This document shows, in pieces, positions 17,315-27,843 of a stretch of DNA of 64,000 nt; position 1 is the first letter of the stretch, and each line of letters starts with the position of its first letter. The notes beneath the pieces are model-generated. The model was not told where the DNA came from. It was given only the letters and a program-made list of their open reading frames with translations, and made no database searches. A program made the translations under genes and the position numbers. The DNA comes from an uncultured bacterium (GTDB lineage Bacteria > DRYD01), in assembly GCA_937139605.1 (NCBI GenBank), contig CAKZQG010000006.1:1-64000 (forward strand). The letters run 5' to 3'.

Positions 17315-17983
17315 ATGGGGGTGAATAGAGTGTTTGCAATAATAGATGGAAATATAGGTGCTTATAAAAGTACAGTATTAAATATAGTTTCAAAGGAACT
17401 AAATTTTTTACCAGTAGACGAACCATGGTATGAAAATAATTTTTTAGATTTATTTTATCAGGATAAAAAAAGATGGGCATATTCTACTCAATGGGAGTTT
17501 TTTACAATCAGAGCAATAAGACACATGGAAGCTCAAAATAACACTAATGAAAACTTATTATTAGAAAGATCAGTTTATTCAGATAGATACGTTTTTGCAA
17601 GATACTTATATGAAAGTGGGTATATGAACCAACGAGAATGGGATAGCTATTGTAAATGGTTTGACTTCTTATCAGAAAAGCTACTTAAAAAACCTTCGTT
17701 TATCATATACTTAAGAGCATCTACTCAATCACTTTTTAATCGAGTTAAACAAAGAAGTAGAGAAATAGAACTCCAAGACGATGGAATAACTTTTGAGTAT
17801 TTAGACGGACTTAATAAATTTTATGATCAATTCCTTTATGAAAATAAATTTAAATTAAATATTCCAATTCTAGTAATAAATACAGATGAAAAATTCTATA
17901 GAGATAATCTTGAACATAAAAATGAATTAATTAATCTAATCAAAGAATTCATGTCTGAAAAAAATATATATGCTTTTAAATAA
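17315..17983 (+). CDS. Deoxynucleoside kinase with altered P-loop
   Basis: This 222-residue kinase of the dNK/dCK/dGK family phosphorylates deoxynucleosides for salvage. The Walker A loop reads GNIGAYKST (12-20) where the family normally has GNIGAGKST, so Tyr17 replaces an invariant Gly. The ERSVYSDRYVFA motif (about 85-96) with catalytic Glu/Arg and the lid R-x-R-x-x-E (near KQRSREIE) are intact. The ATG at 17315 is preferred over the in-frame GTGs at 17306 and 17309 because the AGGTAGTGGTGG stretch just upstream can serve as the ribosome site. Convergent with the pilin-like gene. Confidence 0.88.
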   Translation: MGVNRVFAIIDGNIGAYKSTVLNIVSKELNFLPVDEPWYENNFLDLFYQDKKRWAYSTQWEFFTIRAIRHMEAQNNTNENLLLERSVYSDRYVFARYLYESGYMNQREWDSYCKWFDFLSEKLLKKPSFIIYLRASTQSLFNRVKQRSREIELQDDGITFEYLDGLNKFYDQFLYENKFKLNIPILVINTDEKFYRDNLEHKNELINLIKEFMSEKNIYAFK

Positions 17984-17984
17984 A

Positions 17985-18003
17985 TTATTCTTATTTAGAA
18001 TAA
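17985..18003 (+). terminator. Weak hairpin after deoxynucleoside kinase
   Basis: TTATTCT (17985-17991) pairs with AGAATAA (17997-18003) across a 5-base loop one base after the kinase stop. An AT-rich tract with a run of six T follows about ten bases later. It lies between convergent genes. Confidence 0.35.
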
Positions 18004-18039
18004 ATAAATATTTTTTATTATTATTCTCATTTCTTAATT

Positions 18040-18804
18040 TTAGTTAGAAGTAGTTATAGAAAATACAGAAGGTCCGTTATTTAAAGTTTTGTCAGTATTT
18101 CTATCATCATCTATTACTCTATCGGGACCCAGTTTATTTTTCATATTATTAACAATATAGAAATTAAAAGACATATTAAACTGATGTTTGTTTCTTTTTT
18201 GAAAAGAAAAATCTATTTTTATTTTATCTAATGTACTAACAAGATAAAAAGTATATTTTTTTTTACCAAAAAAATTAATACTTTCTATTATTTTGTAAAA
18301 TCCCAATGTAGATAAAATAGTAGCACTTACTGAGTTTATTTGAATCCCTTGGGATTTTACCCAGTCATCACTATTAAAAGCAACTATCATATCCTTTAAC
18401 AATGAAGCTAAATTTATACCTATATTACTGTTATTTAACCTGTTAGTAAATTCTATACTAGGCTCAATAGGATTGTTAGAATTAGTAACTCCAGTAGTAC
18501 CAGAAATAATTACACTATTAGTAGATGTATAAAAAGGAGCAATATTTGTAGTAAGTGTCCCTAAATAATCATTATATAAATAATATTTAGTAAAAATGTG
18601 GGAATGATAGTATTCATCTACTTTTCTTCTAATAACTCCTTTAATTGATATTTCTTCAAAAGATAGGAATATATAATAAGCAGTAGAAATAAGAGCTAAA
18701 ATAATAAGAGATAAAACAATAATAGTTGCTAAAACCTCTACCATAGTAAGTCCTTTAAAATTTTTCCTTAAAAATTTATTTATGCAATTTTTTAGATAAC
18801 TCAT
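18040..18804 (-). CDS. Type IV pilin-like protein (prepilin-type N-terminus)
   Basis: This 254-residue protein has a basic leader ending in FKG, then LTMVEVLATIIVLSLIILAL. This is the class III signal: cleavage after Gly by prepilin peptidase, Glu at mature position 5 and a hydrophobic helix (about 19-42). The rest is a Ser/Thr/Asn-rich globular part. It resembles minor pseudopilins such as PulJ/GspJ rather than a major pilin. A second pilin of almost the same length, frameshifted, is at 51529-52280. No assembly ATPase is in the window. Confidence 0.8.
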   Translation of the reverse strand: MSYLKNCINKFLRKNFKGLTMVEVLATIIVLSLIILALISTAYYIFLSFEEISIKGVIRRKVDEYYHSHIFTKYYLYNDYLGTLTTNIAPFYTSTNSVIISGTTGVTNSNNPIEPSIEFTNRLNNSNIGINLASLLKDMIVAFNSDDWVKSQGIQINSVSATILSTLGFYKIIESINFFGKKKYTFYLVSTLDKIKIDFSFQKRNKHQFNMSFNFYIVNNMKNKLGPDRVIDDDRNTDKTLNNGPSVFSITTSN

Positions 18805-18909
18805 ATTACTTATTATAAAGCAAATTGTAAAAAAAATATAAAATAATTGTAAAAAAAATATAAAATAATTCTTACAAAGAAGAAAAATGAATTAAATCAA
18901 AAAAGCATC

Positions 18910-21900
18910 TTAAAACCCATAAACAAAAATAAATCCAAAATTAGTTTTAGAATTATTATAAAAAGTAGAGTTAATAAGTAAAACACCTTTAGAGAACCTT
19001 TTAATTAAATAATCAACAGAAATATAATAATCATAATCCAAATTTTCAAAATTAGATTTATTTAATTTTCTTAAATAAAAAACAAAAATATTTTTAATGA
19101 TTTCTTTCCCTACTCTTATATATCCTATAGTTTTGTTATTGCTATAATCTATAATATCTAATCCCATAAAATCATTTAATCCAAAAGATAAACTACTACT
19201 TAAATTGTTTATATTAGATAAATTAAATTCCTGAAGATTTTTCTCATCTTGATATAAATTGAAATTAGATATAATAAAATCTTTAAGATTTCCTTTTACA
19301 AAAGTTAATTTATAATCAAAAGGGGTAGTCCCTAACTTTTGAGCTAATATATACATATCTCCATACAAGTTATTATCCCAATTTATATTACCCTGTATTA
19401 TTCTGTAAATACCATCATTTAGTCTTAAAGTCCCTTTATTTATTTTTAAATTCCCATTTATTTTCATTTGTTTTAAATTTATATCTAAATTAGAATCAAA
19501 TTTAACATCCCATATTATGTTTCTATTTCTTATATTTTTGCCATTAATTCTTACATTTAATTTAGTTATATAATTATATAAAAATAATTTTTTATTTTTA
19601 GAAGTGGATTTCATTATTTGTAATTCTCCTTTATTTATACTTGAAAATATGGATATTTCTAATCTATTATTTTTAAATAGAATAGATCCATTAAAATTAG
19701 CATTACCTTTATAATTAAAAATACCAGCATTTATATTTTTTAAATCTATATTAAAAGATAGTAAAGTTTCACCATTATTAGTATTTATGGTGTAATTAAC
19801 AATGCTATTATTAATGAAAATAGCAGGTATTTTTTCAAAATAAAAATAATTGTTTTCAAAATTAACACTTAGATTACCATCTATTTTTGTATTATTATTC
19901 ATATACTTAAAATTAAATTGTTTAAAATTTATAGTTAGATTATAATTCCTAAAGATTAAATTAAAGTTTCCTGTAGAATTAAGAAATTCTTTTAATAAAT
20001 CAAAATCATTTATAAAAGCTTCTGTATTTCTTAATATCTGACTAAAATTCATTCCATTACTCATTATTTTCTTTAGGGGAAGATCGTTAAAATTAACATA
20101 TCCAATATTTTTGCTATTTTCAAATAAATCAATTTTTAAATTTAAATTATAATCCTTACTTAAAAACATATTAAAATTAAATTCATAATTATAATAAAAT
20201 AAAAGAGCATTTAATTTAATTTTAGATTCATATAAAATTAATTCTAAAATGCTAAATAAACTATCTTTTTTATTAAAGTTAATAGCATTTTTATCAATAT
20301 AGAAATTTTTTAAACTAAAGGAAATAAATATAGAATTTAAAAATTCATTTAAACTATTGTTATTATTACTATTTAACAATTGATAATATTTTTCAAAATA
20401 TGGAATAATTTTAAATAAAACAAGTGGTAAATTAATATCTAAATTACATAAATATTTATTTTGTAATAAAGTAATATTAACATTATTAAAAGAAGCTAAA
20501 TAAACAGGCTCTAAAGAGAATTCTAAAGGACTAAGGTTAGCAAAGTAAAATCTAAAATCAATATTAAAATCTAAAAATGTATTACTACTTATTGCTTTAT
20601 TAAATATTTCATATAGTTTTTCTTTATTAGTAATTTCAGATAAATTAATATATAAATTATCAAATTTTAAATCCAAATCAGAATTTAAATTAAAATCAAT
20701 TATTTTAAATTCCTTAAAGCTAAAAATATAAAGATTATTTAAGTTTAGATTAAATATTATAGAATTAATTTTTATTTTATTTATTTTTTTAAAATTATCA
20801 ATAAAAATAGTACCATCAAAATCAAAACTTAAAATAGATTTATCATATATATTATTATTTCCATTATAAAAATCATTAGTTAAATTATAGAAAAATTCAA
20901 AATTAGCATCAAATAAAATATTAGAATATAAATTCATTAAAACTAAACTAAAAGGATATAAATTTATAGAGAGATTAATATTCTTATTATTAATTGCTAA
21001 CAAATTAGGGATATAAAGTAAAGAATAATTTTTAATTTTTAAGGAAATATCTAATAATTTCATTTTATCAAAAAAGTAATTTAAATATAAAAAAGTATTT
21101 TTCTTATCACTACTTAGATTAAAATCTAATCCTATAATATTATTATCATTTATATTATTATCACTTATTGAATTTATTTTAAAAAGGAAAAATTCAGAGG
21201 TTTTTATTAATTTTGCATTGTATTCTTTTAAATACATAAATTTTAAAAATTGTAAATTATAATTATTTTTTAAATAGTTTAAAATATCAAAAAAATAGCT
21301 ATCAAAAGTTAAATTAAAATAAGTTTTTTCCCAAATTTTATTAATATTACTTAAAAAATTACTTTTATAAATAAACTTAGAAATTTCCCTACTATTTTTT
21401 AACTTAAATAAAGAAATAATATTATTTATATCTTTTTGAATATCATTAACATTTAAAGTTGTAATAAAATTTAGTTTAATAAAATCTATATTATTTACTA
21501 AATTATATCCTAAAAATAAATTAGTTAAATAATTATCATTCTTTTTTTGGATATTTAAAGAAAAATTGAATAAGTATTCTTTTTTTATATTATTAAGTAA
21601 AGTATTCAATAAGAAATTTCCTTTAAAATCGGCAAAATTAATTAAAAAACTATTATAATTTAAATTAATCCTAATATCAAAATAACTAATTACATTTTTT
21701 ACTAAAAAGAATTCATTTAAAAAACAAATAATCCCATTAAATATATAATAATTATCATTGTTATTCAAAACACTTAAAACAATATTAATATTTAAATCAT
21801 TTAAACTATCATAAATATTAATAAAAATATCAATATTATTATTTAATATTTTATTAGTAAACAGCTTTATTTTTTCTAAACTTCTATTATAATAATGATT

Positions 21901-24270
21901 TATATTTAAATTTCCAATAAACATAACTTTATTATTAAAGAAAGTCCAATCTGCTAAAATTTTAATAGTATTAATTATATTGCTACTTACCAAGTACTTA
22001 ATATTGCTAAAATTAAGATCTTTGTTAATTTTAATAAATAAATTATTTAATGCTATATAAAGATAATCATTTATTCTTTTATTTAAATTATAAACTAAGG
22101 ATAGTTTATCTATAAATATATAAAAATTAGAAACACTTTTATCAAGTATATTAAAATCTAAAGAAAAATTAAAACTTAATTCTTTAATATTTAAATTATT
22201 ACTAAAAAATTGTTTGTCTAATAAAACTAAATTATTAAAATTAAAAATATTTCCAGAAATATTAAAATATCTAAAGTCATTAGAAAAAATAGAAAAATAA
22301 TTATTAAATATATTAGCTACAATATTTAAACTATAAATTTTAAAATTATTAATTTTTAAACAAGAATTAATAAAAACATTTTCATTATCAAATAAAAAAG
22401 AGCTAATGGAAAAATCAAAATTCTTATTAATTCTATTTAAATAAATATTTCCAAATAAAATAGACTTATAAATAAGATCTAAATTAACTAACTTTAAAAA
22501 ACTATCATTAATATAATTAGTATATAACTTCTCAATAAAATTTATATCATAAAAAGCATAAATTGCATTTAAACTATAATTATTACCATTATTAAAGTCT
22601 AAATATCCATTAAAGAAAATATTAGGAAATAAAATAGCAAAAACATACTTACTAAAATAGTTTTCAAATGATCTTTGAGATCTATTTTTATATATATCTT
22701 TAAAAACAATAAAACCCTTTTCAGATTCTTTAATAAAATTTTTATTAATAAAATTAAAAATCTTATTTATGTTATTAAATGAAAATAAAGTATGATTATC
22801 TTTTAAAATAGATAAAAAATGATATACTTTTAAGATAGAAAAATTTAAAATTCCAAAAAAATTATCATTATCATTACTTATTACTCCATAATCCCCACTA
22901 TCTAATAAATATAAAAAATTAAATTTATTATTTTTTAGATTTAAGCTAAACTTATAATCTTTACTAGCAAAATCCAAATCAAAATATCTTTTATTATAAT
23001 CAATATTATTTATATAACATATAATATCCTTAAAATTAAACTTTAAATTATTATTAAAATTAATATTAATTTCATCTCCAAAAATTACAAATTTATTTTC
23101 AATTGAATTATCAAAATTTTTATTAAAAAATATTCTTAAAAATAATTTAGTATTATTTAAAAAATTACTTTTATTATTTAAGCTATTAAAAATTATCTTA
23201 TCAATATTAATTTTTGAGACAATAAAATCATTAAAATAAAAAAGTAAATTTAGATTTAAACTATTAATATTTACTTTACTAATCCTATTATTATTATTAT
23301 AAAAAATTAATTCCTTAAAGGAAAAATTAAAATTAAATTCATCTTTAAAAATAAAATTTAAATAAGTATTTAAATTTTTTAAAGAAATACTATAATAATT
23401 ATTTTTAAGAAATAAAAATGGTAAATTTAGTTTAAAAGTTATATTAAAAACAGGAAACGAGTTAAATCTAAAATGATAACTAAAATTATAAATTTTAAAA
23501 TCATTTATTAAGTTAATATTATTTACAATAGAATAAAAATCTATATTAGCTTTTTCGGGATTAAATAAGGCAGTAATTTTTAAATATTTATTTTTCATTT
23601 TAAAATCAATATTTTCTATAATGAAATTATTTTGTTTTTTTAAATAGTTTAATTTGATAATAACTACAGCATCAATATTTTCTAAGTAATCATCAGGGAA
23701 AAAATTAAATAAAGCTATTCCTCCTAATTTTTCAAAAAATAGTTTTTCATTTTCATTTACTAATATTTTCTCATTTATTACATCATATAAATTTTTCTTA
23801 AAATTCTTTAAATTATATAAATTTACTCTTATGTATAAATTAATCTTATTTTTATTAAGGATTTTTAAAATATTAAAATAATATTTCAAAAAATAGTTTT
23901 TGTTTATTTGTGTATTTATAATTTCATTAAAAAATAAGAAAGTATCAGGATAATTTAAGGAATTTTTATTTAATTCATTATATATGTAAGTATTAAATTG
24001 TTCATAAACATTTTCTGGCTTCTTCTTTTCTCTTTTCAAAAGTTTAAATATAGCTGTATATATTTCATCTTTAGTATATTTAGATAAATCTATATTTATA
24101 TCTATATAAAAATTATTAAAATCTTTTACTAAAAGTTTATAATTAAGTGTTTTGCTATTAAATTTATAGGTATAATTGGAAAAATAAAGAAATAGGAAAA
24201 AACTAGAAGGAACTAAGATTAATAATATAAAACTAAAAAGTTTTACTAGTTTTAATACATTTTTTTTCAT
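18910..24270 (-). CDS. TamB-like (DUF490/AsmA-superfamily) giant envelope protein
   Basis: This 1786-residue protein has an N-terminal membrane anchor (about 8-31) and then more than 1,700 residues of repeating beta-strands rich in Asn, Phe, Leu and Ile. It is expected to form a long hydrophobic groove across the periplasm, as in TamB and YhdP, which move phospholipids to the outer membrane. The last 300 residues match the TamB C-terminal domain: strands around GNLKINKGTLRLNDGIYRII, then a region ending in FGFIFVYGF, an aromatic terminus like those that engage BamA/TamA proteins. It implies a diderm cell. It is downstream of DUF309 and an ECF sigma gene. Confidence 0.85.
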   Translation of the reverse strand: MKKNVLKLVKLFSFILLILVPSSFFLFLYFSNYTYKFNSKTLNYKLLVKDFNNFYIDINIDLSKYTKDEIYTAIFKLLKREKKKPENVYEQFNTYIYNELNKNSLNYPDTFLFFNEIINTQINKNYFLKYYFNILKILNKNKINLYIRVNLYNLKNFKKNLYDVINEKILVNENEKLFFEKLGGIALFNFFPDDYLENIDAVVIIKLNYLKKQNNFIIENIDFKMKNKYLKITALFNPEKANIDFYSIVNNINLINDFKIYNFSYHFRFNSFPVFNITFKLNLPFLFLKNNYYSISLKNLNTYLNFIFKDEFNFNFSFKELIFYNNNNRISKVNINSLNLNLLFYFNDFIVSKINIDKIIFNSLNNKSNFLNNTKLFLRIFFNKNFDNSIENKFVIFGDEININFNNNLKFNFKDIICYINNIDYNKRYFDLDFASKDYKFSLNLKNNKFNFLYLLDSGDYGVISNDNDNFFGILNFSILKVYHFLSILKDNHTLFSFNNINKIFNFINKNFIKESEKGFIVFKDIYKNRSQRSFENYFSKYVFAILFPNIFFNGYLDFNNGNNYSLNAIYAFYDINFIEKLYTNYINDSFLKLVNLDLIYKSILFGNIYLNRINKNFDFSISSFLFDNENVFINSCLKINNFKIYSLNIVANIFNNYFSIFSNDFRYFNISGNIFNFNNLVLLDKQFFSNNLNIKELSFNFSLDFNILDKSVSNFYIFIDKLSLVYNLNKRINDYLYIALNNLFIKINKDLNFSNIKYLVSSNIINTIKILADWTFFNNKVMFIGNLNINHYYNRSLEKIKLFTNKILNNNIDIFINIYDSLNDLNINIVLSVLNNNDNYYIFNGIICFLNEFFLVKNVISYFDIRINLNYNSFLINFADFKGNFLLNTLLNNIKKEYLFNFSLNIQKKNDNYLTNLFLGYNLVNNIDFIKLNFITTLNVNDIQKDINNIISLFKLKNSREISKFIYKSNFLSNINKIWEKTYFNLTFDSYFFDILNYLKNNYNLQFLKFMYLKEYNAKLIKTSEFFLFKINSISDNNINDNNIIGLDFNLSSDKKNTFLYLNYFFDKMKLLDISLKIKNYSLLYIPNLLAINNKNINLSINLYPFSLVLMNLYSNILFDANFEFFYNLTNDFYNGNNNIYDKSILSFDFDGTIFIDNFKKINKIKINSIIFNLNLNNLYIFSFKEFKIIDFNLNSDLDLKFDNLYINLSEITNKEKLYEIFNKAISSNTFLDFNIDFRFYFANLSPLEFSLEPVYLASFNNVNITLLQNKYLCNLDINLPLVLFKIIPYFEKYYQLLNSNNNNSLNEFLNSIFISFSLKNFYIDKNAINFNKKDSLFSILELILYESKIKLNALLFYYNYEFNFNMFLSKDYNLNLKIDLFENSKNIGYVNFNDLPLKKIMSNGMNFSQILRNTEAFINDFDLLKEFLNSTGNFNLIFRNYNLTINFKQFNFKYMNNNTKIDGNLSVNFENNYFYFEKIPAIFINNSIVNYTINTNNGETLLSFNIDLKNINAGIFNYKGNANFNGSILFKNNRLEISIFSSINKGELQIMKSTSKNKKLFLYNYITKLNVRINGKNIRNRNIIWDVKFDSNLDINLKQMKINGNLKINKGTLRLNDGIYRIIQGNINWDNNLYGDMYILAQKLGTTPFDYKLTFVKGNLKDFIISNFNLYQDEKNLQEFNLSNINNLSSSLSFGLNDFMGLDIIDYSNNKTIGYIRVGKEIIKNIFVFYLRKLNKSNFENLDYDYYISVDYLIKRFSKGVLLINSTFYNNSKTNFGFIFVYGF

Positions 24271-24286
24271 TAATTTAAATTAAAAA

Positions 24287-24544
24287 TTATAAAAAAGTAA
24301 AAAATTTTGTAAAATGATAAATATTTTTATATAAATTTTTTATTATTTTTTTTGCTCCTTTTAGATTATTTTGTTTTTTTATTTTATAAAATAAAGCTGC
24401 TAATTGTATAAAAATTTTAAAGAAATAATATTCTTTAGTATTTTTTTTAAATTTTCGCCAATAGCTTTCTAAGTACTCATGAGCCTCAAAATATAAACCT
24501 TTTATTATTAATTTTTTATAATATATAAAAATCTCCTTTTTCAT
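24287..24544 (-). CDS. DUF309 small helical protein
   Basis: This 85-residue protein carries the DUF309 signature: LIIKGLYFEAHEYLESYWRK (about 12-31), then FFKIFIQLAALFYKIKK. The family is a small all-helical domain of unknown function. Only 16 bases separate it from TamB downstream, and 22 bases separate it from the ECF sigma gene upstream, so the three form one unit. Confidence 0.8.
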   Translation of the reverse strand: MKKEIFIYYKKLIIKGLYFEAHEYLESYWRKFKKNTKEYYFFKIFIQLAALFYKIKKQNNLKGAKKIIKNLYKNIYHFTKFFTFL

Positions 24545-24566
24545 TAATAATTAATATAAAAAAATT

Positions 24567-25055
24567 TTACTCCTTTATTTCCTGATCTTTAATTTTTTGT
24601 AATTTCTGAATAATTCTATTAAACTTCCATATAATAGTATTTATATTTGATTTTTTAAGATTGGCTATTTCTTTAAAAGTTAAATTATCTACAATTTTTA
24701 AAACCAATATATCAATTTCTTCCTTATCTAATTTAGATAATAATTTTTCTATTAACAACTTATTTTGAACATACTCATCTAAGTCAATATTTTCCATTTT
24801 TTTTATATTATAAATTAGTTCATAATTCTGATATTTTTTATTTATTCTAAAAAAATCTATTAACTTAGTCTTTACTATTTTAAAAAGATAATTTTTAACA
24901 AAATTTTCGCCTTTATCTTTTATTAAATTATATTTAGCTATAAATTTAGTGAAAATAATACTAATTAAATCTTCAACATCTTCTTTATTAGAAATGTACT
25001 TCGAAATATAATTATAAATATATTTTTTAGTTTCTTTATAATACTTTTCTAACAT
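24567..25055 (-). CDS. ECF-type RNA polymerase sigma factor
   Basis: This 162-residue sigma factor has region 2 at about 5-75 (NKEDVEDLISIIFTKFIAKY, then VKTKLIDFFRINKKYQ) and region 4 at about 105-155 (LSKLDKEEIDILVLKIVDNLTFKEIANLKKS-type helix-turn-helix). Regions 1 and 3 are absent, which defines the ECF class. No anti-sigma gene is adjacent. It may drive envelope genes, since DUF309 and TamB follow directly. Confidence 0.87.
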   Translation of the reverse strand: MLEKYYKETKKYIYNYISKYISNKEDVEDLISIIFTKFIAKYNLIKDKGENFVKNYLFKIVKTKLIDFFRINKKYQNYELIYNIKKMENIDLDEYVQNKLLIEKLLSKLDKEEIDILVLKIVDNLTFKEIANLKKSNINTIIWKFNRIIQKLQKIKDQEIKE

Positions 25056-25177
25056 TACTAAACATTAAGAATTTAAAATTTAAAAATAAAAAAAATTAAA
25101 TATTCTAATTTTTTCTCTCCATTATATATATTACGATAAAATATAAAATAATCTTTGTAAATTATAATTGAGTAAAA

Positions 25178-26074
25178 TTATTGGTAATAAAAAAGTTGTT
25201 TTTTAAATATAAAAAGTGTAAATATAATAACAATAATAGATAATAAAGTAGAAGCAGCCGCAGCAGAATTAATATCATAACTCATAAATGCTTTTGAATA
25301 AATATACATCATTAAAGTATAAGTAGAAATTCCCGGGCCACCTTCAGTTAATACATAAATTTCAATGAATATCTTTAAAGCTGCAATAAATGATAAAAAT
25401 GAACAAAAATAAATATTACCAATAGATAACGGAAAATATATCTTTAAGAGTAAATTATACCTATTAAACCCTTCAATAATAGCGTTTTCTACTATTTCTT
25501 TATTAATTGATAAAAATCCAGAAAAATAAATAATTAGGTAATATCCTAATCCTTTCCAAAAAGTTAATAACATACAAACTAACAAAGCAAATTTATAATC
25601 GGATAAAAACGGAACCTTTAAATTAACTAAAGCTAAATACTGATTAATAATCCCTTCATCATTAAATAAAATTTTAAAAACAAATCCTATGCTAACTAAC
25701 GGAATAACTACAGGTAAATATAATATAATCCTTGAAATATAAGAAAAATAATTTAAAAAACGAAATTTAGAAATAGTTAGCTCATACAAAAAATAAGCTA
25801 TCAAAAAAGCAAAAAACTGCAACGGAAAAACAATCAAAGTATATATTACTGAATTTTTTAAAGATACCCAAAACAAAGTGTCTTTTAAGATACTAATATA
25901 ATTATCAAGAGTAAAACTTTTGAATAAAAAGAATAAATTTTTGATATTATTTTCCTTAGCAAAACTGAGTAAAATTCCCAAAATAACTGAAAAAAAATGA
26001 AATAAAATCCAAACAACTAAAAACGGAACGATTAAATAAAAATAATCTAAAATTTTTATTTTATTTAGTATCAT
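25178..26074 (-). CDS. Carbohydrate ABC transporter permease, MalF type
   Basis: An inner-membrane permease of about 298 residues with six segments. The EAA loop (NKEIVENAIIEGFNRYNLL) and the C-terminal TEGGPGISTYTLMMYIYSKAF assign it to the MalF/UgpA side of the CUT1 family. The ATG at 26074 is chosen; a TTG at 26092 would overlap the diguanylate cyclase by eight bases. The likely partner is the MalG-type gene at 8926. Being tied to a diguanylate cyclase gene rather than to other transporter genes is unusual. Confidence 0.88.
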   Translation of the reverse strand: MILNKIKILDYFYLIVPFLVVWILFHFFSVILGILLSFAKENNIKNLFFLFKSFTLDNYISILKDTLFWVSLKNSVIYTLIVFPLQFFAFLIAYFLYELTISKFRFLNYFSYISRIILYLPVVIPLVSIGFVFKILFNDEGIINQYLALVNLKVPFLSDYKFALLVCMLLTFWKGLGYYLIIYFSGFLSINKEIVENAIIEGFNRYNLLLKIYFPLSIGNIYFCSFLSFIAALKIFIEIYVLTEGGPGISTYTLMMYIYSKAFMSYDINSAAAASTLLSIIVIIFTLFIFKKQLFYYQ

Positions 26075-26084
26075 AGTTAAAAAG

Positions 26085-27836
26085 TTAAGCAAAAACTACT
26101 TTATTTCTACCTGTTTTTTTAGCTTCATATAAAGCTGTATCAGCTTTTTTTATTAAATCATCCTTAGTTATAGCATCATCTGGATAAGAAGCTATTCCTA
26201 TAGAAGCACTCACTTGGATATCCCCTTTTTTCAAACTAGAATAGCTTTGTCTTATGCGCTCAGCTATATAATATGCATCCTGTTTCTTAGTATTTACCAA
26301 TATAATAGCAAATTCATCACCACCATACCTACATACATAATCACTTTTTCTTACATTTTTTGTTAATATATTAGCAATATTTTTAAGAAGTTTATCTCCT
26401 TCAGGATGCCCAAATGTATCATTATACTGTTTAAATTTGTCAGTATCTATCATTAATAAAGTTAAAGGATAACTATAGTTTTTAGCTTTTTCCAATTCTT
26501 GAGTTAATAATTCTTGAAAATATCTATGAGTATATAATCCCGTTAATCCATCTTTTATAGCTAAATCTAAAGTTTTTGAATATTCTTTATAATATAAATA
26601 AAATACTCCAAATTGATTTGATAAAACTTGTAGAAAATCAATATCATTTTGGGTAAAAGCCTTAGAATAACTACTAGCTATATAAATAACCCCTACTATT
26701 TTATCAGAAATTATAGAAGGGCAAGCAATAAAAGATCTATCATCCATAAATATTGCCATAGCGCTACTAATAGTGCCTCCTAGATACACAATTGGTTGTC
26801 TTTCTTTCACACAACTCCCTATAGCTTTCTCTCCAATATTATATTTTAAAACTTTATTACCAACATTAACTCCATATACAGATACTAAACAATTTTCTTC
26901 TTCATCATATAAAAAAATTATTAATTTTGAAAAAGATAAACTCTTTTCTATACTATAATGTAATTTCTTATATATATCATTTAGAGAATAATTAACATCT
27001 ATTTTGGAATAAAATTCATACATAGCTTCTAATTGCCGTTTAAGATTCTCATTTTCCTTTAAAATACTTTCTTTTTCTAATTCAAATTTTTTAAATTTTT
27101 CTTTTTCTAAATATCCTTTTAATTCCTCTAAAATTAAATTATAATTTAAATCAAATAATTTTTTATTATACAAATTTCTTATTATAATTATAAATAAAAA
27201 ACAGGAAATAATAATTAATAAAAACGAAATATACTTAAACCCTGTAAACTTATCAAAAATGGAATACAAAAATATTAATATACTCAAAAACATCACTTCC
27301 AAGAATATAGAACTAAAAGGTAGTATATTAATATTAAATTTAATTTTTTCGTCTAATAAAACCATATCCTCATCAGAAATGTTTAATGAATTTTTGTATT
27401 TATTTTTAATAACTTCTAAGAATTTTTCATAACTAATTCTTTGAAGAAATACATAATGAAATAATAAAATTAATATAAAAATAATAGTGTAAAAAATAGA
27501 ATCAAATAAATTAAATAAGTTAATTAAAAATGTAATGAAAAAGAATAAAAGTAAAGTTAGCAATTTAGAAATTAAATTAAAAGATCTAATATAATTAGGA
27601 ACATTAAAATTAACTAAAAATTCTTTTATAATAAAAACCAAAATATTTATAACTAAAATAGCTAAAATTAATAAAGTATTGTCAATAAATTTATTTTTAA
27701 TAGAAAAATAATAATATAATAAAAAATTTCCCAAAAACGATATACTAATACCATCTATCCTATAAACATAATAAATAGAAAATAGTTCTAAAATAAGAGT
27801 TAATATATATATACCTATAACTATATTATTTTCCAT
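26085..27836 (-). CDS. Membrane-bound GAF-GGDEF diguanylate cyclase
   Basis: This 583-residue protein is predicted to make c-di-GMP. The N-terminal 230 residues contain about seven or eight membrane segments. A coiled coil (about 235-270) leads to a GAF domain (about 280-410) and a GGDEF domain (about 420-583). The active-site motif RYGGDEFAIIL is intact, and RKSD five residues upstream is a good RxxD inhibitory site, so product inhibition is expected. The end of the domain (SIGIASYPDD, ADTALYEAKKTGRN) is complete. It lies between a membrane-anchored unknown protein and a sugar permease. Confidence 0.93.
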   Translation of the reverse strand: MENNIVIGIYILTLILELFSIYYVYRIDGISISFLGNFLLYYYFSIKNKFIDNTLLILAILVINILVFIIKEFLVNFNVPNYIRSFNLISKLLTLLLFFFITFLINLFNLFDSIFYTIIFILILLFHYVFLQRISYEKFLEVIKNKYKNSLNISDEDMVLLDEKIKFNINILPFSSIFLEVMFLSILIFLYSIFDKFTGFKYISFLLIIISCFLFIIIIRNLYNKKLFDLNYNLILEELKGYLEKEKFKKFELEKESILKENENLKRQLEAMYEFYSKIDVNYSLNDIYKKLHYSIEKSLSFSKLIIFLYDEEENCLVSVYGVNVGNKVLKYNIGEKAIGSCVKERQPIVYLGGTISSAMAIFMDDRSFIACPSIISDKIVGVIYIASSYSKAFTQNDIDFLQVLSNQFGVFYLYYKEYSKTLDLAIKDGLTGLYTHRYFQELLTQELEKAKNYSYPLTLLMIDTDKFKQYNDTFGHPEGDKLLKNIANILTKNVRKSDYVCRYGGDEFAIILVNTKKQDAYYIAERIRQSYSSLKKGDIQVSASIGIASYPDDAITKDDLIKKADTALYEAKKTGRNKVVFA

Positions 27837-27843
27837 ATTTTTT

